From Agromyces seonyuensis (GTDB taxonomy: Bacteria > Actinomycetota > Actinomycetes > Actinomycetales > Microbacteriaceae): 60,927 nt of DNA. Numbering within the stretch: the stretch's first letter is position 1; each line of letters starts with the position of its first letter. The position numbers and the translations under genes were made by a program. The notes beneath the pieces were generated by a model. That model had not been told where the DNA came from. It ran no database searches and saw nothing but the letters and a program-made list of their open reading frames with translations. Location: assembly GCF_009789225.1 (NCBI RefSeq), contig NZ_WSTA01000009.1, positions 1 to 60,927 on the forward strand, given 5' to 3'. Positions 16,154-23,339 of this stretch are shown here, piece by piece.

Positions 16154-16687
16154 TCAGGACGCCCGTGCGGGCGGCGTGCGGATGATCACGATCGCCTCGG
16201 CGGGGCCGTCGACCGCCCGGTAGACGTGCGGGGCGTCGCTCGTCCAGGCGTGGTGCTCGCCGGTGCCGAGCTCGACCGCCGCGCCGACCGGGCCGACGGC
16301 GAGCCGTCCGGCCGTCACGACGAGGTCCTCGCGCACGTCGTCGCCGTGGCGGGGGGAGTCGTGCCCGGCGCCCGCGGGGAACTCCAGGCGGAACACCTCG
16401 ACGACGGTGCCGTCGGCGCCCTGCCGCACGTCGAGCTGGATGGCGCGGCCGCCGGCCGGGTCGTCGACGACGGTGCCGCTCGTGTCGCCGACGAGCGCGG
16501 TGATGGGGGCGCCGAGGGGCTCGCAGAGCGCGTAGAGGGTGTCGATCGTGGGATTGCGGAGGCCGCGTTCGAGCTCGCTCAGGGTGCCTTTGCCGATGCC
16601 GGCGCGGCGGGCGAGTTCGGAGAGCGAGAGTGCGCGCTCCACCCGCAGCCGCCGCAGGCGGGAGCCGACCTCCGGCCCTGCGTGCAT
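16154..16687 (-). CDS. XRE-family regulator with C-terminal cupin
   Basis: A 177-residue repressor-type protein. The helix-turn-helix lies at about residues 6-65 (LRRLRVERALSLSELARRAG, then GKGTLSELERGLRNPT). A cupin_2-like beta-barrel fills the rest (about 95-170), with FPAGAGHDSPRHGDDVREDLVV and TGEHHAWTSDAPHVYRA supplying His and acidic residues that could hold a ligand or metal. Such proteins sense small molecules and usually repress a neighbouring transporter or enzyme. The gene is divergent from a BenE-type transporter across 60 bp holding a large dyad, so it very likely controls both. An aggac at 16691-16695 lies just upstream of the ATG. Confidence 0.9.
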   Translation of the reverse strand: MHAGPEVGSRLRRLRVERALSLSELARRAGIGKGTLSELERGLRNPTIDTLYALCEPLGAPITALVGDTSGTVVDDPAGGRAIQLDVRQGADGTVVEVFRLEFPAGAGHDSPRHGDDVREDLVVTAGRLAVGPVGAAVELGTGEHHAWTSDAPHVYRAVDGPAEAIVIIRTPPARAS

Positions 16688-16708
16688 CCGTCCTGCCCTT
16701 CCACTACT

Positions 16709-16740
16709 GTTCCGTGAACAGAACGTTCTACGAACGGAAC
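16709..16740. promoter_or_regulatory. Operator dyad between the XRE-cupin and benE genes
   Basis: A 32-base dyad centred at 16724.5. The core is the perfect palindrome agaacgttct, and the outer arms are gttccgt (16709-16715) and acggaac (16734-16740), each separated from the core by 4 unpaired bases. It fills half of the 60-bp divergent gap, so a bound regulator would block both starts. Confidence 0.7.
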
Positions 16741-16747
16741 GATTGCG

Positions 16748-17992
16748 ATGAGCCTACGCGACCCCGCCGAACCGGCCGATGCCGGCACGCCGCGACGAGG
16801 TGCAGACGCGCCGAGCGCGCGCTCCGGCGGCCTCGCCGCGCCCGTGACCGCCGGCGTCGTCACCGCGCTCGTGGGCTTCACGAGCTCCTCGGCGGTGGTG
16901 CTCGCGGGGCTCGCGGCGGTCGGTGCCGACCACGCCGAGGCGGCATCCGGGCTCTTGGCGCTCACCGTCGCGACGGGGCTCGCGACCCTGCTGCTGTCGT
17001 GGCGCACCCGGATGCCCGTGACCGCCGCGTGGTCGACGCCGGGCGCCGCGCTCCTCGCCGCGAGCGGCATGCCCGAGGGCGGCTGGCCCGCCGCGGTCGG
17101 CGCGTTCATCGTGACCGGCCTCCTGCTCGTGCTCACCGGCCTCTGGGGACGGCTCGCCGACCTCATCGCCCGCATCCCGACCGCCATCGCGCAGGCGATG
17201 CTCGCCGGCGTCCTGCTCCCGCTCTGCCTCGCGCCGGTCACGGCGCTCTCGCTCTCGCCCTGGGCCGTCGTGCCGGTGCTCCTCGTCTGGCTCGTGCTCA
17301 GCCGTCTCGCACCGCGTTGGGCGGTGCCCGCGGCCTTCGCCGTCGCGGTCGTGGTGATCTCGATCGACCTCGGGGTGCGCGATGCGGCGCCGTCACCGGC
17401 GGACCTCGTGCCCGGGTTCGTGCTGACGGCGCCGGTGTTCGAGCCGGCGGCGCTCATCGGGCTCGCGCTCCCGCTCTACCTCGTGACGATGGCGTCGCAG
17501 AACCTGCCGGGCGCCGCGGTGCTCGCGAGCTTCGGCTACCGCGCGCCGTGGCGCAGCGCGATGCTCGTGACCGGCACGGGCACGATCGCCGGAGCGTTCG
17601 CGGGCGGTCACGCGATCAACCTCGCCGCGATCTCCGCGGCGCTCGCCGCCGGGCCGGACGCCGACCCGGACCCGACGCGGCGCTGGCGTGCGGGCGTCTC
17701 GGCCGGGGCCGCCTACCTCGTGCTCGCGGTCGCCTCCGCGGCGGTCACGGCGCTCGCCGTGCTCGCGCCCGCCGGGCTCATGGCCGCCGTCGCCGGGCTC
17801 GCCCTATTGCCCACCCTCGCCGGGGCGATCGGCACCGCGATGCAGGATGCAGCGGGCCGGCTCCCGGCCGTCGTCGCCTTCGTCGTCGCGGCGTCGGGCG
17901 CCGCGGTCGCGGGGATCGGCGCCGCGTTCTGGGCCCTCGTCGCGGGGCTCGTCGTGCACGCGGTGCTCCGGATCGGCCGTCGCCCGGCGTGA
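16748..17992 (+). CDS. benE: BenE-family benzoate/H+ symporter-like transporter
   Basis: A 414-residue membrane protein with 11-12 hydrophobic segments starting near residue 30. The family signatures are present: SWRTRMPVTAAWSTPGAALL near residue 80 and MASQNLPGAAVLASFGYRAPW near 250, which in BenE form the substrate core. Members import benzoate or related aromatics with protons, but many actinobacterial copies have no nearby benzoate pathway, and none is seen here, so the substrate is uncertain. Divergent from and probably repressed by the XRE-cupin protein. It converges on the MarR gene with only 16 bases between stops and no clear terminator. Confidence 0.88.
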   Translation: MSLRDPAEPADAGTPRRGADAPSARSGGLAAPVTAGVVTALVGFTSSSAVVLAGLAAVGADHAEAASGLLALTVATGLATLLLSWRTRMPVTAAWSTPGAALLAASGMPEGGWPAAVGAFIVTGLLLVLTGLWGRLADLIARIPTAIAQAMLAGVLLPLCLAPVTALSLSPWAVVPVLLVWLVLSRLAPRWAVPAAFAVAVVVISIDLGVRDAAPSPADLVPGFVLTAPVFEPAALIGLALPLYLVTMASQNLPGAAVLASFGYRAPWRSAMLVTGTGTIAGAFAGGHAINLAAISAALAAGPDADPDPTRRWRAGVSAGAAYLVLAVASAAVTALAVLAPAGLMAAVAGLALLPTLAGAIGTAMQDAAGRLPAVVAFVVAASGAAVAGIGAAFWALVAGLVVHAVLRIGRRPA

Positions 17993-18008
17993 GCCGGTCG
18001 GCCCCGCG

Positions 18009-18449
18009 TCAGCGCAGTCGCGCGAGCAGTTCGGAGAACATCGCGAGCTCCTCGGGCGACCAGTGCCGGAGGCGTTCGCCGAGCGAGGCCTCGTAGCGCT
18101 CGCGCGCCGCACGCACGCGCTCGACCGCGAGCGGCGTCGCCGAGAGGATGCGAGCACGCCGGTCGGTCGGGTCGGGTCGCGATTCGACGAGGTCGAGCGA
18201 CTCGAGCTGGCGGAGCTGCCGGCTCACGGCGGACTTGTCGGTGCGGAGCCGGTCGACGAGCTCGCCCGCGGTCGTCGCCTTGCCCGTCTCGATGTTGGTG
18301 AGCACCTGGTAGCCGAATGGCGCCAGATCGGGGTGCACGCTCGCGGCCGCGTCGCGCCAGCCGACGCGCACGCTCGCGAAGAGCGCGCCGAGGTCCTGGA
18401 TGACGGTCGCGACGGCGGCGTCGACGTCGAGTCGGGCGTCGTCGGTCAT
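18009..18449 (-). CDS. MarR-family transcriptional regulator
   Basis: A 146-residue winged-helix regulator. Recognition region at about residues 60-105: TTAGELVDRLRTDKSAVSRQLRQLESLDLVESRPDPTDRRARIL, which contains the family's D-x-R-x-R wing. It is clearly paralogous to the MarR gene ending at 18514 (shared VHP-L-P-GY-L start, DKS-VSRQ and LSATP-VE-VR segments). A TACACT box (18457-18462 as agtgta) lies 7 bases before the ATG, so the mRNA is probably leaderless. Ligand and targets are unknown; the adjacent DHA2 exporter is the likely target of one or both paralogues. Confidence 0.92.
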   Translation of the reverse strand: MTDDARLDVDAAVATVIQDLGALFASVRVGWRDAAASVHPDLAPFGYQVLTNIETGKATTAGELVDRLRTDKSAVSRQLRQLESLDLVESRPDPTDRRARILSATPLAVERVRAARERYEASLGERLRHWSPEELAMFSELLARLR

Positions 18450-18456
18450 GCCCGTC

Positions 18457-18462
18457 AGTGTA
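18457..18462 (-). promoter_or_regulatory. -10 box for a leaderless MarR transcript
   Basis: TACACT on the minus strand, 7 bases before the ATG at 18449. Confidence 0.45.
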
Positions 18463-18465
18463 CGA

Positions 18466-18503
18466 CGACGGCCCGCCCGCGCCAGGGCGCGGACGGGCCG
18501 TCG
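18466..18503 (-). terminator. Hairpin terminator of the MarR-DHA2 operon
   Basis: Two 18-base arms starting cgacggcccg and ending cgggccgtcg, with one mismatch, immediately beyond the minus-strand stop at 18514. It also lies inside the promoter region of the next MarR gene. Confidence 0.65.
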
Positions 18504-18513
18504 GGAGTGCGGA

Positions 18514-18948
18514 TCAGACCTCGGCGAGGCAGCCGAGCACGCGGGCGCACGTGACGAGCTCGTCGGGCGAGAACTCCTCGAGCGCCGAGCGCAGCCGCTC
18601 GTGGTGGAGGTCGCGGACCCGTCGCACCGACTCGACCCCGGCCGGGGTCGCGCTGAGCCGGCGGATGCGACCGTCGTGCTCGTCGATGCGGGACTCCGCC
18701 AGGCCGAACTCCTCGAGCCGGCCGACCTGGCGGCTCACGACCGACTTGTCCATCTCGAACAGCTCGGCGAGGAGGTGGGCGGTCGAGCCGCCCGTACGGA
18801 CGAGGTGCGCGAGCAGCTTGTAGCCCGCGGGCTGCAGCTCGGGGTGCACCTGCGCCGCCGCCTCGCGCCAGAGCAGCTTCGCGCGCCCGAAGAGCACGTT
18901 CACGCTCGACTCGACCGCGTCGATCGCGTCCGCCGTCGCGGCCTGCAT
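18514..18948 (-). CDS. MarR-family regulator paired with the DHA2 exporter
   Basis: A 144-residue winged-helix protein with the same architecture as the downstream MarR paralogue: dimerisation helix at the N-terminus (ESSVNVLFGRAKLLWREAAA), recognition region STAHLLAELFEMDKSVVSRQ, and wing EHDGRIRRLSATPAG. The ATG at 18948 lies one base beyond the exporter stop, so it is co-transcribed and probably co-translated with it. MarR proteins in such operons normally repress the exporter and are released by the exported compound. Repeated GTCAACTA-type elements upstream of the exporter are candidate binding sites. Confidence 0.92.
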   Translation of the reverse strand: MQAATADAIDAVESSVNVLFGRAKLLWREAAAQVHPELQPAGYKLLAHLVRTGGSTAHLLAELFEMDKSVVSRQVGRLEEFGLAESRIDEHDGRIRRLSATPAGVESVRRVRDLHHERLRSALEEFSPDELVTCARVLGCLAEV

Positions 18949-18949
18949 G

Positions 18950-20689
18950 TCAGCGCGTCCGCTCCGAGTCGTCCTCGGCGTCCGCGCGTTCGAGCACTGC
19001 CACCGAGCCGGTGGCCGTCGTCGGCTGCTCGCCCGAGGCGGGACGCAGCGCGGTGATCGAACCCGTCGCCGCGGCGCCGATCTCGGCCTCGGCGACCTCG
19101 ATGACCGATTCCTCCGCCTGCTCGCGGAGCTCGTCGCCCGCCGACTTCGTCGAGAGCTTCTTGTTCGGCAGGAACGCGATGGCGATGAGGCCGAGCACGG
19201 CGAGCGGGATCGCGATGAGGAACACGTCGGCGATGCCGTGGCCGTACGCACCCTCGACGATCGCGCGGATCGTGTCGGGCAGCGACGAGACCGCCGGCAC
19301 GTTGCCGCTCGCGAGGTGCTGCAGCGCATCGACCTCGCCCTGCGACGTCGGCTGGAACGTCGAGAGGTCGCCCTTCAGGTAGTCGGCGACCTGGGTGGCG
19401 AGCACCGAGCCCATGATGGTCACGCCGATCGTGCCGGCGATGGTGCGGAAGAAGTTCACGTTCGACGACGCGGCGCCCAGCTGGGTGGCGGGGGTGTCGT
19501 TCTGCACGATGAGGGTGAGGTTCTGCATCGTCATGCCGAGGCCCATGCCGAGCACGACCATGAAGACCGCGACGAGCCAGAACTCCGTGTCGTAGCGGAT
19601 CGTCGACATGAGGCTCACGCCCGCGATGATGAGGACCGCGCCCGTGACCATCCAGCCCTTCCACTTGCCGAAACGGCTGACGAGCTGGCCGATGATGATC
19701 GACGCGCCCATCTGGCCGACGATCATCGGGATCGTCATGAGGCCCGACTCGGTCGGGGTCGCGCCGCGCGCGAGCTGGAAGTACTGGGCGAGGAACACCG
19801 AGGTGGCGAACATCGCGACGCCGACGCCGATCGAGGCGACGACCGAGAGGGTGAACGTGCGGTTCTTGAAGAGCGTCATCGGCACGATGGGCTCCTTGAC
19901 GAAGAACTCGACGATCACGAAGGCGACGATCGCGACGCCGGAGGTGACGGCGAGCGCCCAGCTCGTGGTGGAGTCCCACTCGAACTGGCTGCCGCCCATC
20001 GACACCCAGATGAGCAGGAGCGAGACGCCGACGGCCATCAGCGCGATGCCGAAGTAGTCGATCGAGACCTTCGTGCCGCGCTGCGGCTTCGGCAGGTGCA
20101 GGGTGAACTGCAGCAGGATCAGGGCGACGATCGCGATCGGCACGCCGACGAAGAAGTTGGAGCGCCAGCCCCAGGCGTCGGTGAGGACGCCGCCGAGGAG
20201 CGGGCCGCCGATGGTGCCGAGCGCCATGATGCCGCCGACGACGCCCATGTACTTGCCGCGTTCGCGCGGCGAGATGATGAGCGCGACCGCGATCATGACG
20301 AGCGACATGAGGCCGCCGACGCCGAGGCCCTGGATGACGCGCACCGCGATGAGCATGTTGGTGTCGGTCGAGAAGCCGGCGATGACGGTGCCGACCGTGA
20401 AGAGGACGAGCGCGAGCTGGATGAGGATCTTGCGGTCGACGAGGTCGGCGAGCTTGCCCCAGATCGGCGTGGAGACGGCGGTCGCCAGCAGGCTCGCGGT
20501 GATGACCCAGGTGTACTGGGACTGCGTGCCGCCGAGGTCGGCGATGATGACGGGCATCGACGTCGACACGATGGTGCCGGAGATGACGGCGACGAACATC
20601 GCGACGACGAGGCCGGAGATGGCGGTGAAGACCTCCCGCGCCGAGCGCGTGGGCGCGGCGGCGGAGGCGGTGGGTGCTGGTGCGGTCAA
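18950..20689 (-). CDS. DHA2-family (EmrB/QacA) MFS drug exporter
   Basis: A 579-residue proton-driven exporter with 14 membrane segments, starting VFTAISGLVVAMFVAVISGTIVSTSMPVI, including the DHA2 motif ADLGGTQSQYTWVITASLLATAVSTPIWGKLADLVDRK and, later, GIMALGTIGGPLLGGVLTDAWGWRSNFFVGVP (motif C and the following loop). The C-terminal 80 residues are a charged cytoplasmic tail. The TTG at 20689 was chosen because aggga precedes it and because the further upstream in-frame TTG at 20752 is itself part of a TTGACA -35 box. It probably confers multidrug or antiseptic efflux; the substrate cannot be named. Confidence 0.93.
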   Translation of the reverse strand: MTAPAPTASAAAPTRSAREVFTAISGLVVAMFVAVISGTIVSTSMPVIIADLGGTQSQYTWVITASLLATAVSTPIWGKLADLVDRKILIQLALVLFTVGTVIAGFSTDTNMLIAVRVIQGLGVGGLMSLVMIAVALIISPRERGKYMGVVGGIMALGTIGGPLLGGVLTDAWGWRSNFFVGVPIAIVALILLQFTLHLPKPQRGTKVSIDYFGIALMAVGVSLLLIWVSMGGSQFEWDSTTSWALAVTSGVAIVAFVIVEFFVKEPIVPMTLFKNRTFTLSVVASIGVGVAMFATSVFLAQYFQLARGATPTESGLMTIPMIVGQMGASIIIGQLVSRFGKWKGWMVTGAVLIIAGVSLMSTIRYDTEFWLVAVFMVVLGMGLGMTMQNLTLIVQNDTPATQLGAASSNVNFFRTIAGTIGVTIMGSVLATQVADYLKGDLSTFQPTSQGEVDALQHLASGNVPAVSSLPDTIRAIVEGAYGHGIADVFLIAIPLAVLGLIAIAFLPNKKLSTKSAGDELREQAEESVIEVAEAEIGAAATGSITALRPASGEQPTTATGSVAVLERADAEDDSERTR

Positions 20690-20707
20690 GGCGTGTTCCC
20701 TACGGAG

Positions 20708-20773
20708 ATAGTTGATCTTCGTCAATGATAAGTATTTGTTGCGATTTGTCAACTATGGACGCCGGTCAACTAT
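20708..20773. promoter_or_regulatory. Promoter and candidate MarR sites upstream of the DHA2 exporter
   Basis: On the minus strand TTGACA (20747-20752) and TATCAT (20725-20730) are separated by 16 bases, a strong sigma-A promoter. Three copies of the element gtcaactat or its reverse complement occur at 20708-20716 (one base different), 20749-20757 and 20765-20773. The first is part of the dyad ttga-6-tcaa (20712-20725). Two overlap the promoter, as expected for repression by the operon's own MarR protein. Confidence 0.65.
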
Positions 20774-20797
20774 TCCTGGCAGCATCCTGGGAACGAT

Positions 20798-20826
20798 TTG
20801 GCCGACCGGGGGCCGTCCGCTATCGT
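20798..20826 (+). promoter_or_regulatory. rplJL promoter
   Basis: TTGGCC (20798-20803), 17 bases, TATCGT (20821-20826). Transcription should start near 20833, giving a leader of about 215 bases before rplJ. Confidence 0.6.
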
Positions 20827-20831
20827 GGTCT

Positions 20832-20978
20832 GAGCCGAAGACCGCTGGTCGTCGCGTCTTCCTTCGGGAAGGCCGATCGAAGTCTCGTGAGAACGAGGGC
20901 CCGCGCAGGTGTGAAGACCACTTCCCGGAAGCATCCGGGTGAAGCTCCGAGCGCTTGCGCCGGAGCTTTTTCGTTTTT
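20832..20978 (+). ncRNA. L10 leader with intrinsic terminator
   Basis: The stretch upstream of rplJ carries ccgaagaccgctggt (20834-20848), the conserved kink-turn-like core of ribosomal protein L10 leaders, and later gtgaagaccacttccc. It ends with an 8-bp stem aagctccg (20942-20949)/cggagctt (20961-20968) followed by a T-rich run ttttcgttttt, a textbook intrinsic terminator and rare in this GC-rich window. L10(L12)4 binding to such leaders represses its own operon in many bacteria. The terminator suggests control by attenuation rather than only at translation. Confidence 0.65.
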
Positions 20979-21048
20979 CACCGCGAGTTCGCGTGGTCCA
21001 GGCCGTGCATCGCCGCCGCGATGCACGTTGAGTACACAAGGAGTGGCC

Positions 21049-21537
21049 ATGGCGAACAAGGAAGCCTCGGTTGCCGAACTCACGAACCTGTTCGAGAGCT
21101 CGAGCGCCGTTCTGCTGACCGAATACCGCGGCCTGACGGTTGCCCAGCTGAAGACGCTGCGCAACAACATCCGTCAGGACGCGAACTACGCCGTGGTGAA
21201 GAACACGCTGACCAAGATCGCCGCGAACAACGCGGGGATCACGACGCTGGACGAGGACCTCAAGGGCCCGTCCGCCGTCGCCTTCGTGCACGGCGACTTC
21301 GTCGCCACCGCCAAGGCCGTTCGTGACTTCGCCAAGGCGAACCCCCTTCTCGTGATCAAGGGCGGCGTCTTCGAGGGCAAGTCCCTCAGCGCTGACGAGA
21401 TCAACATGTACGCCTCGCTCGAGAGCCGTGAGGTTCTGCTGGCGAAGGCTGCGGGAATGATGAAGGCGACGATGGGCAAGGCTGCCGCCACCATCGACGC
21501 GCTTCGCGAAAAGCTGGAGACCGCCGAGGCCGCGTAA
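21049..21537 (+). CDS. rplJ: 50S ribosomal protein L10
   Basis: A 162-residue L10 protein that forms the base of the ribosomal stalk and binds L7/L12 dimers. It begins [15 protein letters not shown] and includes the family segment [20 protein letters not shown] and the Ala-rich C-terminal helix ([27 protein letters not shown]) that docks L12. aaggag at 21038-21043 fixes the ATG at 21049. Cotranscribed with rplL 49 bp downstream and preceded by the L10 leader. Confidence 0.98.
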   Translation: MANKEASVAELTNLFESSSAVLLTEYRGLTVAQLKTLRNNIRQDANYAVVKNTLTKIAANNAGITTLDEDLKGPSAVAFVHGDFVATAKAVRDFAKANPLLVIKGGVFEGKSLSADEINMYASLESREVLLAKAAGMMKATMGKAAATIDALREKLETAEAA

Positions 21538-21586
21538 GCGCCCGGAGATCTCGTTACACAACCCCCATTTAGCTAGGAGATACATC

Positions 21587-21967
21587 ATGGCGAAGCTCAC
21601 CACCGAAGAGCTGCTCGAGCAGTTCGCTGGTCTCACGCTTGTCGAGCTCAGCGAGTTCGTGAAGGCGTTCGAGGAGAAGTTCGACGTCACCGCTGCCGCC
21701 CCCGTCGCCGTCGCCGGCGCCGGCGGTGCCGGTGCTGCCGAAGAGGTCGAGGAGAAGGACTCCTTCGACGTCGTCCTCGAGGCTGCCGGCGACAAGAAGA
21801 TCCAGGTCATCAAGGTCGTCCGCGAGCTCACCTCGCTCGGCCTCGGCGAGGCCAAGGCCGTCGTCGACGGTGCTCCCAAGGCCGTCCTCGAGGGCGCCAA
21901 CAAGGAGACCGCCGACAAGGCGAAGGAGGCCCTCGAGGCCGCCGGCGCCACCGTCACCCTCAAGTAA
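21587..21967 (+). CDS. rplL: 50S ribosomal protein L7/L12
   Basis: A 126-residue stalk protein. N-terminal dimerisation helices ([21 protein letters not shown]), an Ala/Gly hinge (about residues 37-52), and the conserved C-terminal factor-binding domain ([35 protein letters not shown]). aggaga at 21575-21580 precedes the ATG. It ends the ribosomal operon at two hairpins. Confidence 0.98.
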   Translation: MAKLTTEELLEQFAGLTLVELSEFVKAFEEKFDVTAAAPVAVAGAGGAGAAEEVEEKDSFDVVLEAAGDKKIQVIKVVRELTSLGLGEAKAVVDGAPKAVLEGANKETADKAKEALEAAGATVTLK

Positions 21968-21968
21968 T

Positions 21969-21997
21969 CCCGCGCTCCGCCAGACGGAGCACGCGGG
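21969..21997 (+). terminator. First terminator after rplL
   Basis: cccgcg and ctccg (21969-21979) pair with cggag and cgcggg (21985-21997) with a 2-base bulge and a 5-base loop, starting one base after the stop codon. Confidence 0.65.
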
Positions 21998-22030
21998 TTG
22001 AGGGCGCGGACGCGCTCCAGCAACGCACGG

Positions 22031-22066
22031 AAGGGCGTCGCATCCGTCGGATGCGACGCCCTTTCC
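22031..22066. terminator. Second, bidirectional terminator
   Basis: A perfect 15-bp stem (aagggcgtcgcatcc at 22031-22045, complement at 22049-22063) with a gtc loop and a short tttcc tail. It lies between convergent rplL and the oxidoreductase gene, so it can end both transcripts. Confidence 0.75.
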
Positions 22067-22076
22067 GCATTGTCCC

Positions 22077-22160
22077 GTTGGTCGAGTCGCGACGAAGGAG
22101 CGTATCGAGACCCCGCGAGTCGACCTGCGGGGTCTCGATACGCTTCGATACTCGACCGAC
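22077..22160. repeat. Palindromic intergenic repeat, copy A
   Basis: gttggtcgag at the left and ctcgaccgac at the right flank an inner stem of gcgtatcgagacccc with ggggtctcgatacgc around a gcgagtcgacctgc-type centre. The same outer and inner blocks recur at 36784-37023 and 41366-41461, always between genes. Confidence 0.75.
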
Positions 22161-22166
22161 GGCGGA

Positions 22167-23339
22167 TTATTCGACCGACGCGGCGACGGACGCCGGGACC
22201 GCCCAGGGGGCGCCAAGCTCGGCGAAGGTGCGGCCCTCGGCGAGGACGCGGTCGCTCCAGCGCTCGACATCGGCGACGACGCGGTGGACGCCCTCGGGGC
22301 TCTCGCGGCGCTCGACGAACCCGTCCGGGATGCGATGGGGCGCCTCCGACGTGCGGACCGCCTCGAGCACCCGCATGAACCCGCCGGTCGCCGCCGCCGG
22401 TGCGACGAGCGAGGCGCCCGTGCCGAGGTGATCGAGCAGGTTCTCGAGCAGGCCGACGCGGGGATGGGCGCTCGTGTGCGGCAGGGCGCCGTCGTCGGCG
22501 AAGACCTGCACGACGTCGAGGGTGTACCAGAGGACGATCCGGCCGCGCGTCCCGGTCACGACGACGCACGGCTCGCTCCGACGCGGCGCCGTCAGGCTCA
22601 ACGCACCGGCGAGCGGGGCCCGGTCCTGGAGTTCGACGACGAACGAGGACGTGTCGTCGGCCTCGATGTCGTTCGCCCGGTGGAGGTCGAGCCGCACCCG
22701 GCCGACGTCGTCGGAGCGGTCGGCCCCGGCCACCGCGAGCGCCGTCGCGACGGCGTGGGCGAGCGGGTTGGTGACCGCGCCGTCCGCGACGGGTCGGCCG
22801 CCGAGCGTCCGGTGCCCCGCCCACGGCGCGCGCGTCCAATAGGCCTCGGTGCGCAGCCACGTGCCGAGCGCGCCGTAGCGCACGACCTCGCCGATCGCGC
22901 CCTCGGCGACGAGCCGGCGCACCTCGGCGATCCCCGCCGAGCCGAGGCTCTGGAATCCCAACTGCACGGCCCGGCCCGTCGTCGCGCTCGCCGCGACGAG
23001 CTGTTCGAAGTCGGCGAACGTCGGCGTGGGCGGCTTCTCGAGCAGGACGTGGGAGCCGGCCTCCATCGCGGCGAGGCCGAGCGGGAGGTGCGTGTGGATG
23101 GGGGTGCACAGGACCACGACGTCGAGGTCGGCAGCGTCGATCATCGCCGCGGCGTCGTCGAAGACGGCCGTCGACACCGGCAGGACCGGTTCCCCGGGCC
23201 CTGACGCGGGCGGCCGCGGGTCGGCGACGGCTGCGAGCTCGGCCCGCCCCGCCGCGACCAGCCCGAGCGCCGTGCGCACATGGCTCGCGCCGTGGCCGTG
23301 GATGCCCGCGATGCCGACTCGGGGGAGACCGGCGGTCAT
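22167..23339 (-). CDS. Gfo/Idh/MocA-family oxidoreductase
   Basis: A 390-residue NAD(P)-dependent oxidoreductase. The Rossmann part starts VGIAGIHGHGASH (G-x-G-x-x-x-H variant of the nucleotide loop), continues VVVLCTPIHTHLPLGLAAMEAGSHVLLEKPPTPT with the EKP motif (residues about 97-99), and is followed by the C-terminal alpha/beta substrate domain. Members oxidise sugar, inositol or amino-sugar derivatives. Its ATG overlaps the stop of the LacI-DUF6807 gene by 4 bp, and it is the last gene of the importer operon, so it probably acts on the imported carbohydrate. The active-site Lys of EKP is present. The exact substrate cannot be assigned. Confidence 0.9.
   Translation of the reverse strand: MTAGLPRVGIAGIHGHGASHVRTALGLVAAGRAELAAVADPRPPASGPGEPVLPVSTAVFDDAAAMIDAADLDVVVLCTPIHTHLPLGLAAMEAGSHVLLEKPPTPTFADFEQLVAASATTGRAVQLGFQSLGSAGIAEVRRLVAEGAIGEVVRYGALGTWLRTEAYWTRAPWAGHRTLGGRPVADGAVTNPLAHAVATALAVAGADRSDDVGRVRLDLHRANDIEADDTSSFVVELQDRAPLAGALSLTAPRRSEPCVVVTGTRGRIVLWYTLDVVQVFADDGALPHTSAHPRVGLLENLLDHLGTGASLVAPAAATGGFMRVLEAVRTSEAPHRIPDGFVERRESPEGVHRVVADVERWSDRVLAEGRTFAELGAPWAVPASVAASVE

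Noticed and set aside
20690-20752. TTG at 20752 as the DHA2 exporter start
   Set aside because: That TTG is the first part of a TTGACA -35 box; the extra 21 codons lie over the promoter. TTG 20689 has a ribosome site.
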